Source: a virus. Taken from it: 36,764 nt of DNA. Positions 1 through 8,414 of this stretch are shown here, in pieces (positions within the stretch are counted from its first letter, which is position 1; every line of letters begins with the position of its first letter). Both the position numbers and the translations under genes were made by a program. The notes under the pieces are model-generated. The model had not been told where the DNA came from. It did not search any database and saw nothing but the letters and a program-made list of their open reading frames with translations. Where the stretch lies: positions 1 to 36,764 of the IMG/VR virus record IMGVR_UViG_3300009553_000013, one strand, 5' to 3'.

Positions 1-123
1 CGCCATGACGTCGTCAGCTGGCGGTCGGGAACGCCGCGGTGCAGTCGCCGGGCTGCGCGGACCAGTCGTCCCCGACGGCCACCGCGGCGGCGGTGACGGT
101 GCCAGAGGCCACGAACGTGCCGC
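1..123. repeat. Terminal direct repeat, left copy
   Basis: These 123 bases are identical to the last 123 bases of the window (36642-36764). The copy holds the end of the tail gene 14-409 and the start codon of the next tail gene (positions 4-6, equal to 36645-36647). Joining the copies gives one uninterrupted tail operon and a circular unit of 36,641 bp. This is most simply the overlap of a circular assembly. A genuine packaged terminal repeat is less likely, because it would be very short and would lie inside a gene. Confidence 0.97.
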
Positions 124-409
124 CGCTCTCGGCGGTCCAGAAACTCAGGTGCGTGTACGTCTCGGCAACGGGCACATCCAGCCACGGCCCAATCGCGGCG
201 TCGTTGCTGATCTGCCCGCCGGCCGGGCTGGTGCCGTAGGCGGTGGAGGCGTCCACGCGGCGGGTATCGCCGGCGATGTTGGCGTCACCGTCCGCGCCGG
301 GCGGGCCGACGTGTTTCTGTGCCCACAGGTCCGCAACCGCGTACGCGACGCCGCGGAAGATGGCCGACAGCAGCCCGTTGGCGGTGGCGACACTCAGCCC
401 TTCGGCCAT
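14..409 (-). CDS. Minor tail protein (actinophage tail fibre/Gp80-like family)
   Basis: A 131-residue protein beginning MAEGLSVATANG. Opening on a short helix (residues 1-20), then a loop with a GPPGADG motif, and closing on FWTAESGGTFVASG plus a beta-rich end is the pattern of small tail-associated proteins common in actinobacteriophages. The ATG at 409 is preferred over one at 448 because GAAAGGGG lies just upstream of it. The longer form would overlap the gene before it by 23 bp. It sits between the distal-tail-like gene and the large 710-residue tail protein, which starts 7 bp further on across the circular junction. It probably belongs to the tail tip; its exact role is not known. Confidence 0.75.
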   Translation of the reverse strand: MAEGLSVATANGLLSAIFRGVAYAVADLWAQKHVGPPGADGDANIAGDTRRVDASTAYGTSPAGGQISNDAAIGPWLDVPVAETYTHLSFWTAESGGTFVASGTVTAAAVAVGDDWSAQPGDCTAAFPTAS

Positions 410-425
410 GCCGGCCCCTTTCTCG

Positions 426-881
426 TCACGGCCAGACCCAGACGCCATCGGCGCGTTGCCACCCGCCGGAGAGGTTGGTGAACAGCAGATCGGCGGCCAG
501 CTGGCGGCCGGTGTCGTCGCGGGTGAACCCGGACAGTCCGGCGAACCGGCCTTGCGCGGTGTAGTCGGTCAGCCCGCCCGGGTCGTTGCTGACCAGCCGC
601 CGGGTCAGCAGCCCCAGCCCGCCGGTGGTGCGCAGCACGGCGCCGAGACCGAGCAGAGCCCCGTGTAGGTCGGCCTCGGTGTTGCCGACCACCAGCACCG
701 GCACGGTGAACTGGTAGGAGTCGAACGGCAGCGGCGCGCCGAGGGCACCGTCCCGGCCGGGGATCACCTCGTCATTGCCGCGGCGCGTCATCGGCGCGTA
801 CAGCGCGGTGGCGAGGTCGCCGACGTGCACCCCGGCGATGTTGCGCAGGTCGGTGCCGGCCCACAGCAGGGTGCTGATCAC
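426..881 (-). CDS. Distal tail (Dit)-like minor tail protein
   Basis: A 151-residue protein starting at GTG 881, five bases after the tape measure stop codon. The central segment, with EVIPGRDGALGAPLPFDSY around residues 38-57 followed by alternating beta strands, resembles the N-terminal domain of Dit-type proteins. These form a hexameric ring joining the tail tube to the tip. The length matches a Dit ring domain without a carbohydrate-binding extension. The position directly after the tape measure gene is the usual one for Dit. The assignment rests on position plus the PGRDG signature, not on a search. Confidence 0.65.
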   Translation of the reverse strand: MISTLLWAGTDLRNIAGVHVGDLATALYAPMTRRGNDEVIPGRDGALGAPLPFDSYQFTVPVLVVGNTEADLHGALLGLGAVLRTTGGLGLLTRRLVSNDPGGLTDYTAQGRFAGLSGFTRDDTGRQLAADLLFTNLSGGWQRADGVWVWP

Positions 882-885
882 CTGG

Positions 886-3800
886 TCACCACCATTCGGC
901 GGCGGCGGCGCGCATCGCGGCCGGGCTGGACGGGCCGGTCGTCGGCGTCATCGGCGAGTGGATGTGCTGTTCGAAGGTGAACGTGCCGCCGCCGCCGAAC
1001 GCGCCAGGGCGGCCGGCGGGCGGGCGCAGGCGGGTGGACGCGGCGGCGTTGGCGAGCCGGTCCACCTCGCCGGCCACGGCGGCGTACTTGCCGCCGATGC
1101 CCTGCGCGATGCCTTCGCCGAAGTTGCCGCCGAGGGCGATACCGACCCGGGACGGGGAGTGAATCCCGAGGGCGGCACGGAACTGGGCCACCATCTTGTT
1201 GGCGAGTTCGCGGATGGCCTGCAGCACCTTCGACTCTTTCGCTTTCAGCCCGGCCACCAGGCCCTCCGCGGATTTGACGCCGGCGTCGTACAGTTCGCCG
1301 GCGACGAAGCCGCCGGTGCTGGCGGCGGCGCGGTTGAGTTTGGCGTATTGCGCCTTCACGGCGGCGAACTGGGCCGGGGTGGCCTTCAGGAGCGCCTCGG
1401 CCTCCTGCAGCGCGGACGGGCCGGCCTCGGCGAGTTGCTGCAGCAGCCCGTTGGGCAGGCCTTCGCGGGCCAGTTTGCGCAGCACGACACCGAACCGGGC
1501 GGCCTTGCTGGCGGCGGTGCGCAGCTGCGCGAGCAGGTCCCGGATGGTCACCGGCTCCCGGTAGAGGGTGGTGATGCGGGAGACGTCGAACGAGCCGCGG
1601 ACGGCGCCGGCGACGGTGGCCCGCTCGGCGGCCCGGTCGCGGCGCGCGTCGGCCAGTTTCTGCTGCGCGGCGGCGAGCTGTTCCGCGATCTGGTCGCGGC
1701 GTTTCACCAGGGCGATCAGTTGGCTGTTCTCGGCGCGGAGCTGGGTCACGAAGCCGCTGGACAGTTTCTTGCCGGCCTCCCGGGCGGAGGCGAGGATCGA
1801 GTTCAGTGCGTCCACCAGCGGGTTGACCTGCTCGCCGGTGGCGGTGCGGCGCAGCGCGTCCAGGAGGCTCTTGTCGAACGGCGGCGGCGGCGGCGCCTTC
1901 GCCTTCGCGGCCTTGACGGGGTCGAAGTTGTCTTTCACGTAGTCGCCGATGGCGTGCCCGGCGCCGGTGCCCGGCAGGAACGAGCCGACGCCCACCGCGA
2001 TGGCGTTTCCGACACTGGACGCGAGGGTCAGGATGCCGTTCAGCACCTGACCGAGCGTGTCGGCGCGGGCGATCGCGAGATCCAGGCCGACCGCGATCGA
2101 GTTGCCGAACGAGGTACCGGACGTGTCCTTCGCCAGGTCGAGTACGACCCTCATGGCCCGGCCGAGCCCGACCGCGCTCCGTGCCGCCTCGGCGAGTCCG
2201 GCCGCGATGCCCTGCCCAGTGCCGGCGGCCAGCTTCGCGGCGGCGGCGGCCTCACGCTGGGTCTGCGCGAGGATGCGGTTGTTTTTCACGGATTCGCGGA
2301 ATTCGTCCCGCAGTGGCCGGATCACGCCGAGCAGTGCCGTGGCGGCGCCGAAGTGACCCTTGGTGGCCGCCTCCACCTTGGCCGTTGCGGCCGCGTTGCC
2401 GTAGATGTAGCCGGTCAGGTCGGACAGGCTCAGGCCGTACTTCTTGGCGAGGTCCGCCATGTCGGAGTCGAGCAGTTTCTTCAGGATGTTTTTCTTGATG
2501 TTCTCGTCAATGACGCCGTTGGACTGCTCCAGTTCGCTTGTCCACTCCTGCACCCGGGCGCGTGACTCGGCGGCGGCCTGCGCACTGTTCTGCCAGGCGA
2601 GCGTCATCAGGCCGATCGCGGCGGTGATGCCGAACGACGCCGCGGAGATCGCGCTGGCGGCGGTGCTCATGCCGGTGGCGAGCCGGGTGTTGCCGAGCCC
2701 GAAGGTGCCGAGCGCGCGCGAGGCGAGATTCAGCGATTTGCTGACGGTGCCGAGGACGCCGTTCAACAGCCGGAACGCGAACACGGTGGCGAGGATCGGC
2801 CCGCCGAAGCTGCCGAGCAGCCGCACCACCGGGCCGAGCACGGTCAGCAACCCCGACACGGCCGACGCGAGTAGGCCGACGATGGGGCTGACCACGTCGT
2901 GGATGGTGGTGAACAGTTCCAGCAGCGGCGGCCCGAACGTGGTCACGAGCTTGGAGAACACCTCGGCGAGGGGGCCGGCGGAGGTGGCGAGGGACCGGAA
3001 CGCATCGACGGCGGCGGGGATCACCGCGGCCAGTGCGGCCACGATCTGCGGCGCGACCTTGCCGAGGCTGCCGGAGATGATCGGCACGAGATCGCCGAGC
3101 GCGTTTTTGATCGTCGGTAACAGGGGCTGGAAGGCCTGTGTCAGCGCGATGTTGACGGTGTCGCTGAAGGTGGACAGCATCCCGTTGAGCGTCGCGGACT
3201 GGGCGGCCATCGCCCCGGCGGCGCCGGGGAACTTCCGCATTCCCTCCACCAGCGCCTGCACGCCGGTCTTCGCGTCCAGGCTGCCCTTCGAGATCTCGTC
3301 CAGCACCTCGGCGGTCGATTTGCCGGTGGCGGCGGCGATCGCGGCGGCGGCGTTGAAGCCCGGGAAGGCCTCGGAGACCTGGTTCAGGTTCTCCAGCGTC
3401 ACCTTGCCGGACGAGCCGATCTGACCGATCGCGGTGACGGCGTTGCGGATGTTCTCGGTGGATGCGCCGGTGACGGCGGCGACGTCGCCGATGGCGGTCA
3501 GGAACGGCTGCACCTGGTCCTTCGCGAACCCGACCGACTCGGCGAGGGCGTAGTACTGCTGCGCGTAGCCGAGCACGTCCTCTTGTGAGAAAGGCGTTTT
3601 GGCGGCGAAGGCCTGCAGGCTCTGGATCTGCTGGGTGGCGGCCTGGGCGGAGCCGAGCAGGGACGTGAACGCGGTGTTCGTGGTCTCCAGCGCGGCGGCG
3701 CCCTTCACGCCGAGCAGCACCATGCCGGTGGCGGCGGTTCCGGTGGTGGCGGCGAGCGCCTGCAGCCCGGCCTTGAACGCGCCGGCGAAGCGTCCGCTCG

Positions 3801-4044
3801 CGGCGGTGCCGGCCTCGTCGCCGACCTGCTGCGCGCCGGGCAGCACCTTGTCCCGGATGGCTTGCGGCACGCCGGCGAGGTCGGCGGCGCGGGCGGCGAA
3901 CCGTTGCGCGAACGAGCGTCCCGCCGTCTCGCCGGCCTGTGCGCCGGCGCGGGCCGCGGGCACGGTCAGCTGCCGGGTGAGGTTGGTGTGGATGTCACGC
4001 AGCGACGGGATGACCTCGAGCGTCGCGAAACCGACGGTGGTCAC
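886..4044 (-). CDS. Tape measure protein
   Basis: A 1052-residue protein, the longest complete protein in the late operon. Residues about 90-310 carry a TP901-type tape measure domain, with AALETTNTAFTSLLGSA and an AKTPFS...DVLGYAQ stretch. Hydrophobic, Ala-rich helices follow (about 310-480), then coiled-coil regions (about 770-830). A C-terminal segment with IHSPSRVGIALGGNFGEG is often seen near the end of tape measures. It sets tail length and is ejected into the cell during DNA entry. The GTG start at 4044 overlaps the stop of the frameshifted chaperone by 4 bp (GTGA), so translation is probably coupled. At about 0.15 nm per residue the tail would be roughly 150 nm; this is a general rule, not a measurement. 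Confidence 0.95.
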   Translation of the reverse strand: MTTVGFATLEVIPSLRDIHTNLTRQLTVPAARAGAQAGETAGRSFAQRFAARAADLAGVPQAIRDKVLPGAQQVGDEAGTAASGRFAGAFKAGLQALAATTGTAATGMVLLGVKGAAALETTNTAFTSLLGSAQAATQQIQSLQAFAAKTPFSQEDVLGYAQQYYALAESVGFAKDQVQPFLTAIGDVAAVTGASTENIRNAVTAIGQIGSSGKVTLENLNQVSEAFPGFNAAAAIAAATGKSTAEVLDEISKGSLDAKTGVQALVEGMRKFPGAAGAMAAQSATLNGMLSTFSDTVNIALTQAFQPLLPTIKNALGDLVPIISGSLGKVAPQIVAALAAVIPAAVDAFRSLATSAGPLAEVFSKLVTTFGPPLLELFTTIHDVVSPIVGLLASAVSGLLTVLGPVVRLLGSFGGPILATVFAFRLLNGVLGTVSKSLNLASRALGTFGLGNTRLATGMSTAASAISAASFGITAAIGLMTLAWQNSAQAAAESRARVQEWTSELEQSNGVIDENIKKNILKKLLDSDMADLAKKYGLSLSDLTGYIYGNAAATAKVEAATKGHFGAATALLGVIRPLRDEFRESVKNNRILAQTQREAAAAAKLAAGTGQGIAAGLAEAARSAVGLGRAMRVVLDLAKDTSGTSFGNSIAVGLDLAIARADTLGQVLNGILTLASSVGNAIAVGVGSFLPGTGAGHAIGDYVKDNFDPVKAAKAKAPPPPPFDKSLLDALRRTATGEQVNPLVDALNSILASAREAGKKLSSGFVTQLRAENSQLIALVKRRDQIAEQLAAAQQKLADARRDRAAERATVAGAVRGSFDVSRITTLYREPVTIRDLLAQLRTAASKAARFGVVLRKLAREGLPNGLLQQLAEAGPSALQEAEALLKATPAQFAAVKAQYAKLNRAAASTGGFVAGELYDAGVKSAEGLVAGLKAKESKVLQAIRELANKMVAQFRAALGIHSPSRVGIALGGNFGEGIAQGIGGKYAAVAGEVDRLANAAASTRLRPPAGRPGAFGGGGTFTFEQHIHSPMTPTTGPSSPAAMRAAAAEWW

Positions 4045-4711
4045 GGTGTCACCCCTCTGCCGCGTCGAAGGACCGACCCGGAGATGCCGAGCCGTTTGCG
4101 GCGCCGCTCCGCACGGACCGCGCCGACCTGCAGCCGGGCCCGCAGCAGCCGGTCCTGGTGTTTGACCCGCGGGTCTTCCGGGTGCCGTTGCCCGGTCTTC
4201 ACCAGGAACATGTCGGACTGGAGCAGGTCGCCCTGCGTCCAGCCGTCGAAGCCGGCCAGTGCCGCCTCACGGGGCAGGTGCCGCACCAGCCAGCCGATCT
4301 GCGCCCAGTTCAGCGTCAGCGCGGACACGCCGTAGAAGCGCCGGAGATCGGCCTCCACCGCGTCGGGGCGGGCCCGGAGTAGGCGGAGGAGGCGGACTAT
4401 TCCCCCGGCTTGTCGCCGAGCCTCGTCACCTCGGTGATCTTGTTGAACAGCTCTTCGGCCTCGGTGATCGACATGTTCTCCACGCGCGACCACGCCACGT
4501 CGCCGATGACGCCGGCGATGGCGTCGACGGTGTGACCTTTCTCGAAAGCGCGGAGCACCTTCAGCGGCCAATTCGACGGGTCATCGATGGCAAAATGGAT
4601 ACCGCGCCAGGTGAACGTCCGCGGCCACGCCGGCGGCCACGGCGCGGCCGGTTCGGCCGTCTCGGCGGCGGGCTCGGCGCGCAGCTCCGTGACCTTCGTT
4701 TCCTTCGCCAT
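4041..4711 (-). CDS. Tail assembly chaperone, long form by -1 frameshift (gpGT-like)
   Basis: This product starts at ATG 4711 like the short chaperone but shifts into the -1 frame at GGGGGAA (4406-4400), just before the short form's TAG. It then continues with GIVRLLRLLRARPDAVEADL and ends at 4041, giving about 222 residues. The downstream frame has no start codon with a ribosome site of its own, and it reads as ordinary protein only after the shift point. Before that it is Arg/His-rich shadow sequence. Paired chaperones made by frameshifting, located between the tail tube and tape measure genes, are typical of long-tailed phages and coat the tape measure during assembly. Confidence 0.85.
4397..4711 (-). 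CDS. Tail assembly chaperone, short form (gpG-like)
   Basis: A 104-residue protein from ATG 4711 to TAG 4397, starting five bases after the major tail protein stop. It opens with a charged stretch (MAKETKVTEL), then an Ala/Pro linker. A compact domain follows, with FTWRGIHFAIDDPSNWPL and an acidic helical end, as in many siphovirus gpG-type chaperones. It is the abundant product of the pair. A minority of ribosomes slip near its last codons to make the long form. The function follows from position between tail tube and tape measure and from the frameshift architecture. Confidence 0.85.
   Translation of the reverse strand: MAKETKVTELRAEPAAETAEPAAPWPPAWPRTFTWRGIHFAIDDPSNWPLKVLRAFEKGHTVDAIAGVIGDVAWSRVENMSITEAEELFNKITEVTRLGDKPGE
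4400..4406 (-). promoter_or_regulatory. -1 programmed frameshift site GGGGGAA
   Basis: On the minus strand the zero frame reads CCG GGG GAA TAG. Slipping back one base on the G run gives GGG then GGA ATA GTC, the frame that stays open to 4041. GGG re-pairs perfectly in the P site. The A-site codon GAA would re-pair imperfectly as GGA, so this is a near-match, not an ideal XXXYYYZ heptamer. It lies directly before the zero-frame stop. Confidence 0.75.
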
Positions 4712-4716
4712 CGGCG

Positions 4717-5274
4717 TCACGGCCCGGTGGCGGCAGGCCCGCGGTACGTGTAGAACAGGCCGCCGCCGGAGTCGGGGTAGATCGCGACGGTGAACGCGCG
4801 GGAGGCGATGTCGTTCTCGCCTTCCTTGTTGGTGCCGCGCTCGTCGACCTGGGCGTAGTTCTTGCTGACCACACGCTTGATGACGCCGCCGCTGTTCGTC
4901 TCGAAGGCGATCTTGAATTTGGCCTGTAGGTCCGGCACGAGGATGTCGCCCTCGTAGGTGCCGTCGACGTCGAAGGTGACGTCGTGGCCCGGGTACCACA
5001 GGTCGAAGACGGTCTTGTTGTCCTCGTACGCGGTGAAGGTGCGGGTCAACTTGAAGTTGCGCCGCGTCGTCGCGACGAGGATGCCGCCCCAGGCGTAGAA
5101 GTCGGACTTGTCGAGGCTCATGTCCTCGCTGAAACCGTCGTCGCCGTTGAGCAGGCCGACCAGGTCCCAGGTGTTGTCGAAGGCCGCCCCCGCCACGGGG
5201 ATCGTGGCGGTGTCGCCACCGATGTAGACATCAGCACCGCTCCAAACAGCGGCATTGCTCGGGTCTCCGCCCAT
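4717..5274 (-). CDS. Major tail protein (tail tube subunit)
   Basis: A 185-residue protein starting at ATG 5274, with AAAGGTG seven bases upstream. A beta-rich profile with GADVYIGGDTATIP near the N-terminus, a WDLVGLLNGDDGF segment, a ATTRRNFKLTRTFTAYEDN segment and a C-terminal SRAFTVAIYPDSGG strand is typical of actinophage tail tube proteins. It sits directly before the frameshifted chaperones, the standard place. It should polymerise as stacked hexameric rings around the tape measure. The 65-bp space before the start and the strong ribosome site suggest independent, high-level translation, which fits an abundant structural protein. Confidence 0.88.
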   Translation of the reverse strand: MGGDPSNAAVWSGADVYIGGDTATIPVAGAAFDNTWDLVGLLNGDDGFSEDMSLDKSDFYAWGGILVATTRRNFKLTRTFTAYEDNKTVFDLWYPGHDVTFDVDGTYEGDILVPDLQAKFKIAFETNSGGVIKRVVSKNYAQVDERGTNKEGENDIASRAFTVAIYPDSGGGLFYTYRGPAATGP

Positions 5275-5339
5275 CGCGGTCACCTTTCTGTGTCGTGGCC
5301 CGGCGGACGCCGGTCGCTGTTCGGGTGGTGCATCACGGT

Positions 5340-5753
5340 TCAGGGCACGAGGCTCTCGGCCCCGCTGGAAACCCGCACCGCAAACCAAGCCAGATCGGTT
5401 TCGGTGTCGACGTCGAAGGAACGCAGCGGCCCGAGCCGGGCGTGGCAGGCCAGCGGCCCCGGCGAGGACAGCAACACGCCGTGCGCCAGCTGCGCGAGGT
5501 CGTAGGCGCTGTCCGCGTCGCGGTGCCAGACCGTGACCCGGGTGGCGTTGCGCTGCACCACCGGCCAGATCACCTCGCTGCCGTCCAGGGCCACCAGCAC
5601 GTAGGGCAGCGGCGGCGGGGTGCTGCCGCGCGGCACCCGGGTGCCGACGGTGGCGTCCTGCGCGAACGGCTGGCCGGCGCCGGCGAGCGCGTCCCGGAGG
5701 AGGGTCGCCACCGCGGCCTGCGTGTCACCGAAGACGTACACGGCGGCGCTCAC
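5340..5753 (-). CDS. Tail terminator / tail completion protein
   Basis: A 137-residue protein whose GTG start at 5753 overlaps the preceding stop by 4 bp. It has an N-terminal helix (DTQAAVATLLRDAL), a PPPLPYVLVALDGSE segment, a central VVQRNATRVTVWHRDADSA and a beta-rich end. This is the alpha/beta layout of tail terminator proteins such as the gpU-like and DUF3168 groups. These cap the tube at its final length and contact the neck. Fourth in a run of small connector genes and directly upstream of the tail tube gene, it is in the expected position. The assignment is by layout and fold-type appearance. Confidence 0.68.
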   Translation of the reverse strand: MSAAVYVFGDTQAAVATLLRDALAGAGQPFAQDATVGTRVPRGSTPPPLPYVLVALDGSEVIWPVVQRNATRVTVWHRDADSAYDLAQLAHGVLLSSPGPLACHARLGPLRSFDVDTETDLAWFAVRVSSGAESLVP

Positions 5754-6025
5754 GCGGCGCCGTGCACGTCGTAGCCCAGCTCGCCGGCCGCGCGGGTCAA
5801 CGCGCCGTGTTTGGCCTGTTCGCTCTGCCCGCGGCGGTCGGTGATGGTGACGGCCGACGCGCGGCGGTCCGTCACGTAGTCGTGCACCACCACCGGCAGG
5901 TCGGTGCGAGCTTCGACGGCGGCGGCGATGTCGGTGGCGGCGTCGTGCACGGCCCGGCCGAAGTCTTCCGAAAGCAGCAGCTTCGCGATGCCGTCGGTGT
6001 CGAGCTTCAGCTCTTTCAGCGTCAC
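5750..6025 (-). CDS. HK97 gp10-like neck/tail completion protein
   Basis: A 91-residue protein, MTLKELKLDTDGIAKLLLSE at the N-terminus, followed by a helix ending in AATDIAAAVEART and then VTDRRASAVTITD. The pattern of an N-terminal 'gpA' helix, a conserved DRRASAV-type strand and a short C-terminus is that of small HK97 gp10-type proteins in actinophages. Such proteins act in the head-tail joining region. It overlaps the next gene by 4 bp (GTGA) and begins 3 bp after the previous stop, so it is translationally tied to its neighbours. Confidence 0.65.
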   Translation of the reverse strand: MTLKELKLDTDGIAKLLLSEDFGRAVHDAATDIAAAVEARTDLPVVVHDYVTDRRASAVTITDRRGQSEQAKHGALTRAAGELGYDVHGAA

Positions 6026-6028
6026 GGC

Positions 6029-6382
6029 TCAGCCCTCCGCCCGCACGATCGTGAACTCCACGTGATGCACCGCGCCGGGGCTGCTCGAGTCGCGCCACCG
6101 GTCCACGTCCCCGTCCACGGCGAACAGGTCGCCGCGGTACTCGATCCGGTCGGTGGCCTGCACGTCGACATCGACGCCGCGGTCTGTGAGCACCCGCAAC
6201 CGCCGCACCGTGAGGTCCCGATCGGCGCCGGCCTGTTCCGTCGGCGGCGGCGAGGGCTGCACGTTCACCCCGCCGATGTCGAGCCGGTCCGGTGCGGCGG
6301 TCCAGTCCGGCACGGTGTCGCCGCCGCGCGTGGTGTGTTCGGCCGGACGCAGCCGGGTGACCGTGTCGCTGTAGAGGCTCAC
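6029..6382 (-). CDS. Head-tail stopper (head closure) protein
   Basis: A 117-residue protein starting at GTG 6382, overlapping the adaptor gene's stop by 4 bp. The first half is a loop-rich segment with DTVTRLRPAE and a Pro-rich stretch. The second half is a small beta-barrel-like region with RIEYRGDLFAVDGDVDRW, as in SPP1 gp16-type stoppers. Such proteins form the ring below the adaptor that prevents DNA leakage before the tail joins. The call rests on order (portal, protease, capsid, adaptor, this gene) and on the barrel-like segment. Confidence 0.65.
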   Translation of the reverse strand: MSLYSDTVTRLRPAEHTTRGGDTVPDWTAAPDRLDIGGVNVQPSPPPTEQAGADRDLTVRRLRVLTDRGVDVDVQATDRIEYRGDLFAVDGDVDRWRDSSSPGAVHHVEFTIVRAEG

Positions 6383-6900
6383 GGCCGGTACACCAGCGCG
6401 TACGGCGCCAGCGCGCGCTTCTCGCCGTCGGTGAGGGTGTCGCCGGCGGCGGCGGTCAACAGCCCGCCGTAGGTGCGGGACTCCCCGCCCACCTGTTCCT
6501 GCGTCACCCCGGACATGGCGGCGGGCAGGCGTTTCGCCACCGAGATGGTGACGTCCCGCACGGCGTCCGGGACGTCGTCGTAGCCGTGCGTGAACGTCAC
6601 CGCCAGCGCCCGGTACCGGCAGCTCCACCAGCCGGTCTGGCGCTGCACCATGCCGGCCTGTGACCAGTCGTAATCGGCCGCGTCGACCAGTGTGCCGCTG
6701 TCACTGATCGACGCGACCGCGGTCACGTACAGGCTCGGCAGCAGCAGCAGCCGCCCGCCCGGGCCGTCGAGGGTGAGCGTCTCGGTCCGGGACGGGTAGA
6801 TGTGCCAGCGGCAGTAGGCCCGCACGCGCGCTGACGCCAGCTCGGTCTGGACATCGTCGGTGAGGACCAGATCGGTGGCGTCGATCAGCGGCTCGGTCAC
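6379..6900 (-). CDS. Head-tail adaptor (connector) protein
   Basis: A 173-residue protein beginning at GTG 6900. It opens with LIDATDLVLTDDVQTELASA and has a central TETLTLDGPGGRLLLLPSL strand pair. It then shows VTFTHGYDDVPDAVRDVTIS, where the HGYDDVPDAV motif is very common in actinophage connector proteins of the HK97 gp6 type. These dodecamers bind the portal and continue the DNA channel. It lies between the small charged protein after capsid and the stopper gene, and both neighbours are within a few bases. Confidence 0.78.
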   Translation of the reverse strand: MTEPLIDATDLVLTDDVQTELASARVRAYCRWHIYPSRTETLTLDGPGGRLLLLPSLYVTAVASISDSGTLVDAADYDWSQAGMVQRQTGWWSCRYRALAVTFTHGYDDVPDAVRDVTISVAKRLPAAMSGVTQEQVGGESRTYGGLLTAAAGDTLTDGEKRALAPYALVYRP

Positions 6901-6903
6901 GGC

Positions 6904-7110
6904 TCAGCTCTTGCTGCCGGCCTTGTTCTGTGCCGCGGCCTGCTTGTTCGCCGGCGTCTCGGACTGCTTGGCGCCGCCCTTGCTGTCCTCGGCCTTGTCC
7001 TTGTCCTTGTCCCCGTCCTTCAGGTCCGGGTAGAGCCGTTCCACGTCCTCGTCTTCCAGCTGCACGGTCATCTCGATGCCGTCGGCGTTGGTGACGGTGT
7101 GTTCACGCAT
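6904..7110 (-). CDS. Small highly charged protein downstream of capsid
   Basis: A 68-residue protein starting at ATG 7110 with GGAGG nine bases upstream. The first 30 residues look folded (MREHTVTNADGIEMTVQLED). The rest is a Lys/Asp/Gln-rich disordered tail with KDGDKDKDK and several Lys-Ala-Gln segments. Short proteins like this often lie between the capsid and connector genes of actinophages, where roles such as head decoration or assembly help have been suggested. No function can be assigned from sequence alone. Confidence 0.7.
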   Translation of the reverse strand: MREHTVTNADGIEMTVQLEDEDVERLYPDLKDGDKDKDKAEDSKGGAKQSETPANKQAAAQNKAGSKS

Positions 7111-7193
7111 CGGTGCTGCCTCCAGTTCACCAGGAATGCGAAGGGAACCCGGGCGGCGGGCACGCAGGCCCGCCGCCGGGCGATCTTGGGAAA

Positions 7194-8414
7194 TCAGGCG
7201 GTGAGAGTGACCTTGCACAGCGCGGTGGGGTAGTACACCGCGAGGCCGACCCGCTCCTCCACGCGGATGGCGACCAGGTTGTTCTTGAAGTCGTCTTCGT
7301 TGCTGTTCGTGGTCTCCAGCCGCACGCCGCCCTTGCGGAAGACCTGCGCGGCGGTCTTGAACCCGCCGACCAGGACGGTGCCGGCGGTGATCGCCGGGGT
7401 GACCACGGTGGGCAGGCCCCACAGTCCGGGCTGCATCTGCACGGTGCCGTTGCCGTAGGCGCCGGTGAACGGGCCGCCGCCGTAGTACTGCTGCTGCCCG
7501 TCGACACCGAGGCGCAGGGTCTCGTAGTCGGTCGGGTTGATGATGATGCCGTCCGGTTCGATGTAGGAGCCGGTGCGGACCAGGGTCATGGCGTGGAAGA
7601 TGCCGTCCATGCCCTTCTTCACGGTGAACGAGGCCGCGGTGGCGTAGGTCTGGATGCCGGAGCGGTTCAGCAGTCCGCGCAGGTTCGGGCTGGTGCCGTT
7701 GCCTTTGAGCAGCTGGTCCTCTTCGATGACCGCCAGCCGCTGCAGCAGCTGCGAGCGGATGATCGAGACGAGGAAATCGGCGTCCTCGGTCATCTCGTCC
7801 GACACCTTCGTGACGCCGGCCAGCTTCGCCAGCGCCTCCGTCACCTGCCCGAACACGAAGTTCAGCGCCGGCTTCGTGGCACCCTCCGCGACGCTGGCGA
7901 CGTCGCCGGTCAGCGCACCCTGCACCCAGTACGTCAGCGCCGGGCTGGACAGCCTGCCGGACGCGAGCAGGTCGGCGACCGTGAGGCGCCGGTACAGCGT
8001 CTGGTAGGCGCCGCCGTAGGTGACCGGGAGCCCGCCGGTGTTGGACGTCAGGGTCGGGTCGGTGGCGGCCTTGAACTCCGGGCCGTCGACGGCGAACCGG
8101 CTGCCGCGCTTGGCCTTGATCGCGTTGAACATGCCGGACTTGACGAAGTGGTCGCCGAGGTCGGCGGCCTTCGTCTCGTTGGCCGGTTCGGCGGGGCGTT
8201 CGGCGTCGGGGGCGCCGAGGGCGGCGACCTGCCGCAGCGTGTCGGCACGGACCTCCGCGGACTTGATGCGGCTGTTGAGGTCGGCGATCTTGCCGAGGTG
8301 GCCGGTCAGCTTGGTGGTTTCGTCGTCGTCGGGGTCACGGCCTTCGGCCTTCGCGGCGTCCACGATGGCGCGGGCAGCCTTGATCTCGTCGTCCCGTTCG
8401 GTGAGCAGTGTCAT
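7194..8414 (-). CDS. Major capsid protein, HK97 fold
   Basis: A 406-residue protein from ATG 8414, overlapping the protease stop by 4 bp (ATGA). The first about 70 residues are a charged helical delta domain (ERDDEIKAARAIVDAAKAEG, then TKLTGHLGKIADLNSRIK), which the prohead protease is expected to remove. The mature part carries HK97-type features: TSNTGGLPVTYGG, VASVAEGATKPALNFVF, an EDQLLKGNGTSPNLRGLL segment, and a C-terminal GGFKTAAQVFRKGGVRLETT followed by VAIRVEERVGLAVYYP. Order (portal, protease, capsid) matches the family. The delta domain acts as a scaffold, so no separate scaffold gene is expected. Confidence 0.95.
   Translation of the reverse strand: MTLLTERDDEIKAARAIVDAAKAEGRDPDDDETTKLTGHLGKIADLNSRIKSAEVRADTLRQVAALGAPDAERPAEPANETKAADLGDHFVKSGMFNAIKAKRGSRFAVDGPEFKAATDPTLTSNTGGLPVTYGGAYQTLYRRLTVADLLASGRLSSPALTYWVQGALTGDVASVAEGATKPALNFVFGQVTEALAKLAGVTKVSDEMTEDADFLVSIIRSQLLQRLAVIEEDQLLKGNGTSPNLRGLLNRSGIQTYATAASFTVKKGMDGIFHAMTLVRTGSYIEPDGIIINPTDYETLRLGVDGQQQYYGGGPFTGAYGNGTVQMQPGLWGLPTVVTPAITAGTVLVGGFKTAAQVFRKGGVRLETTNSNEDDFKNNLVAIRVEERVGLAVYYPTALCKVTLTA

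Noticed and set aside
775-3424. Plus-strand open frames opposite the tape measure gene
   Set aside because: Shadow composition only; the minus-strand tape measure protein explains the region.
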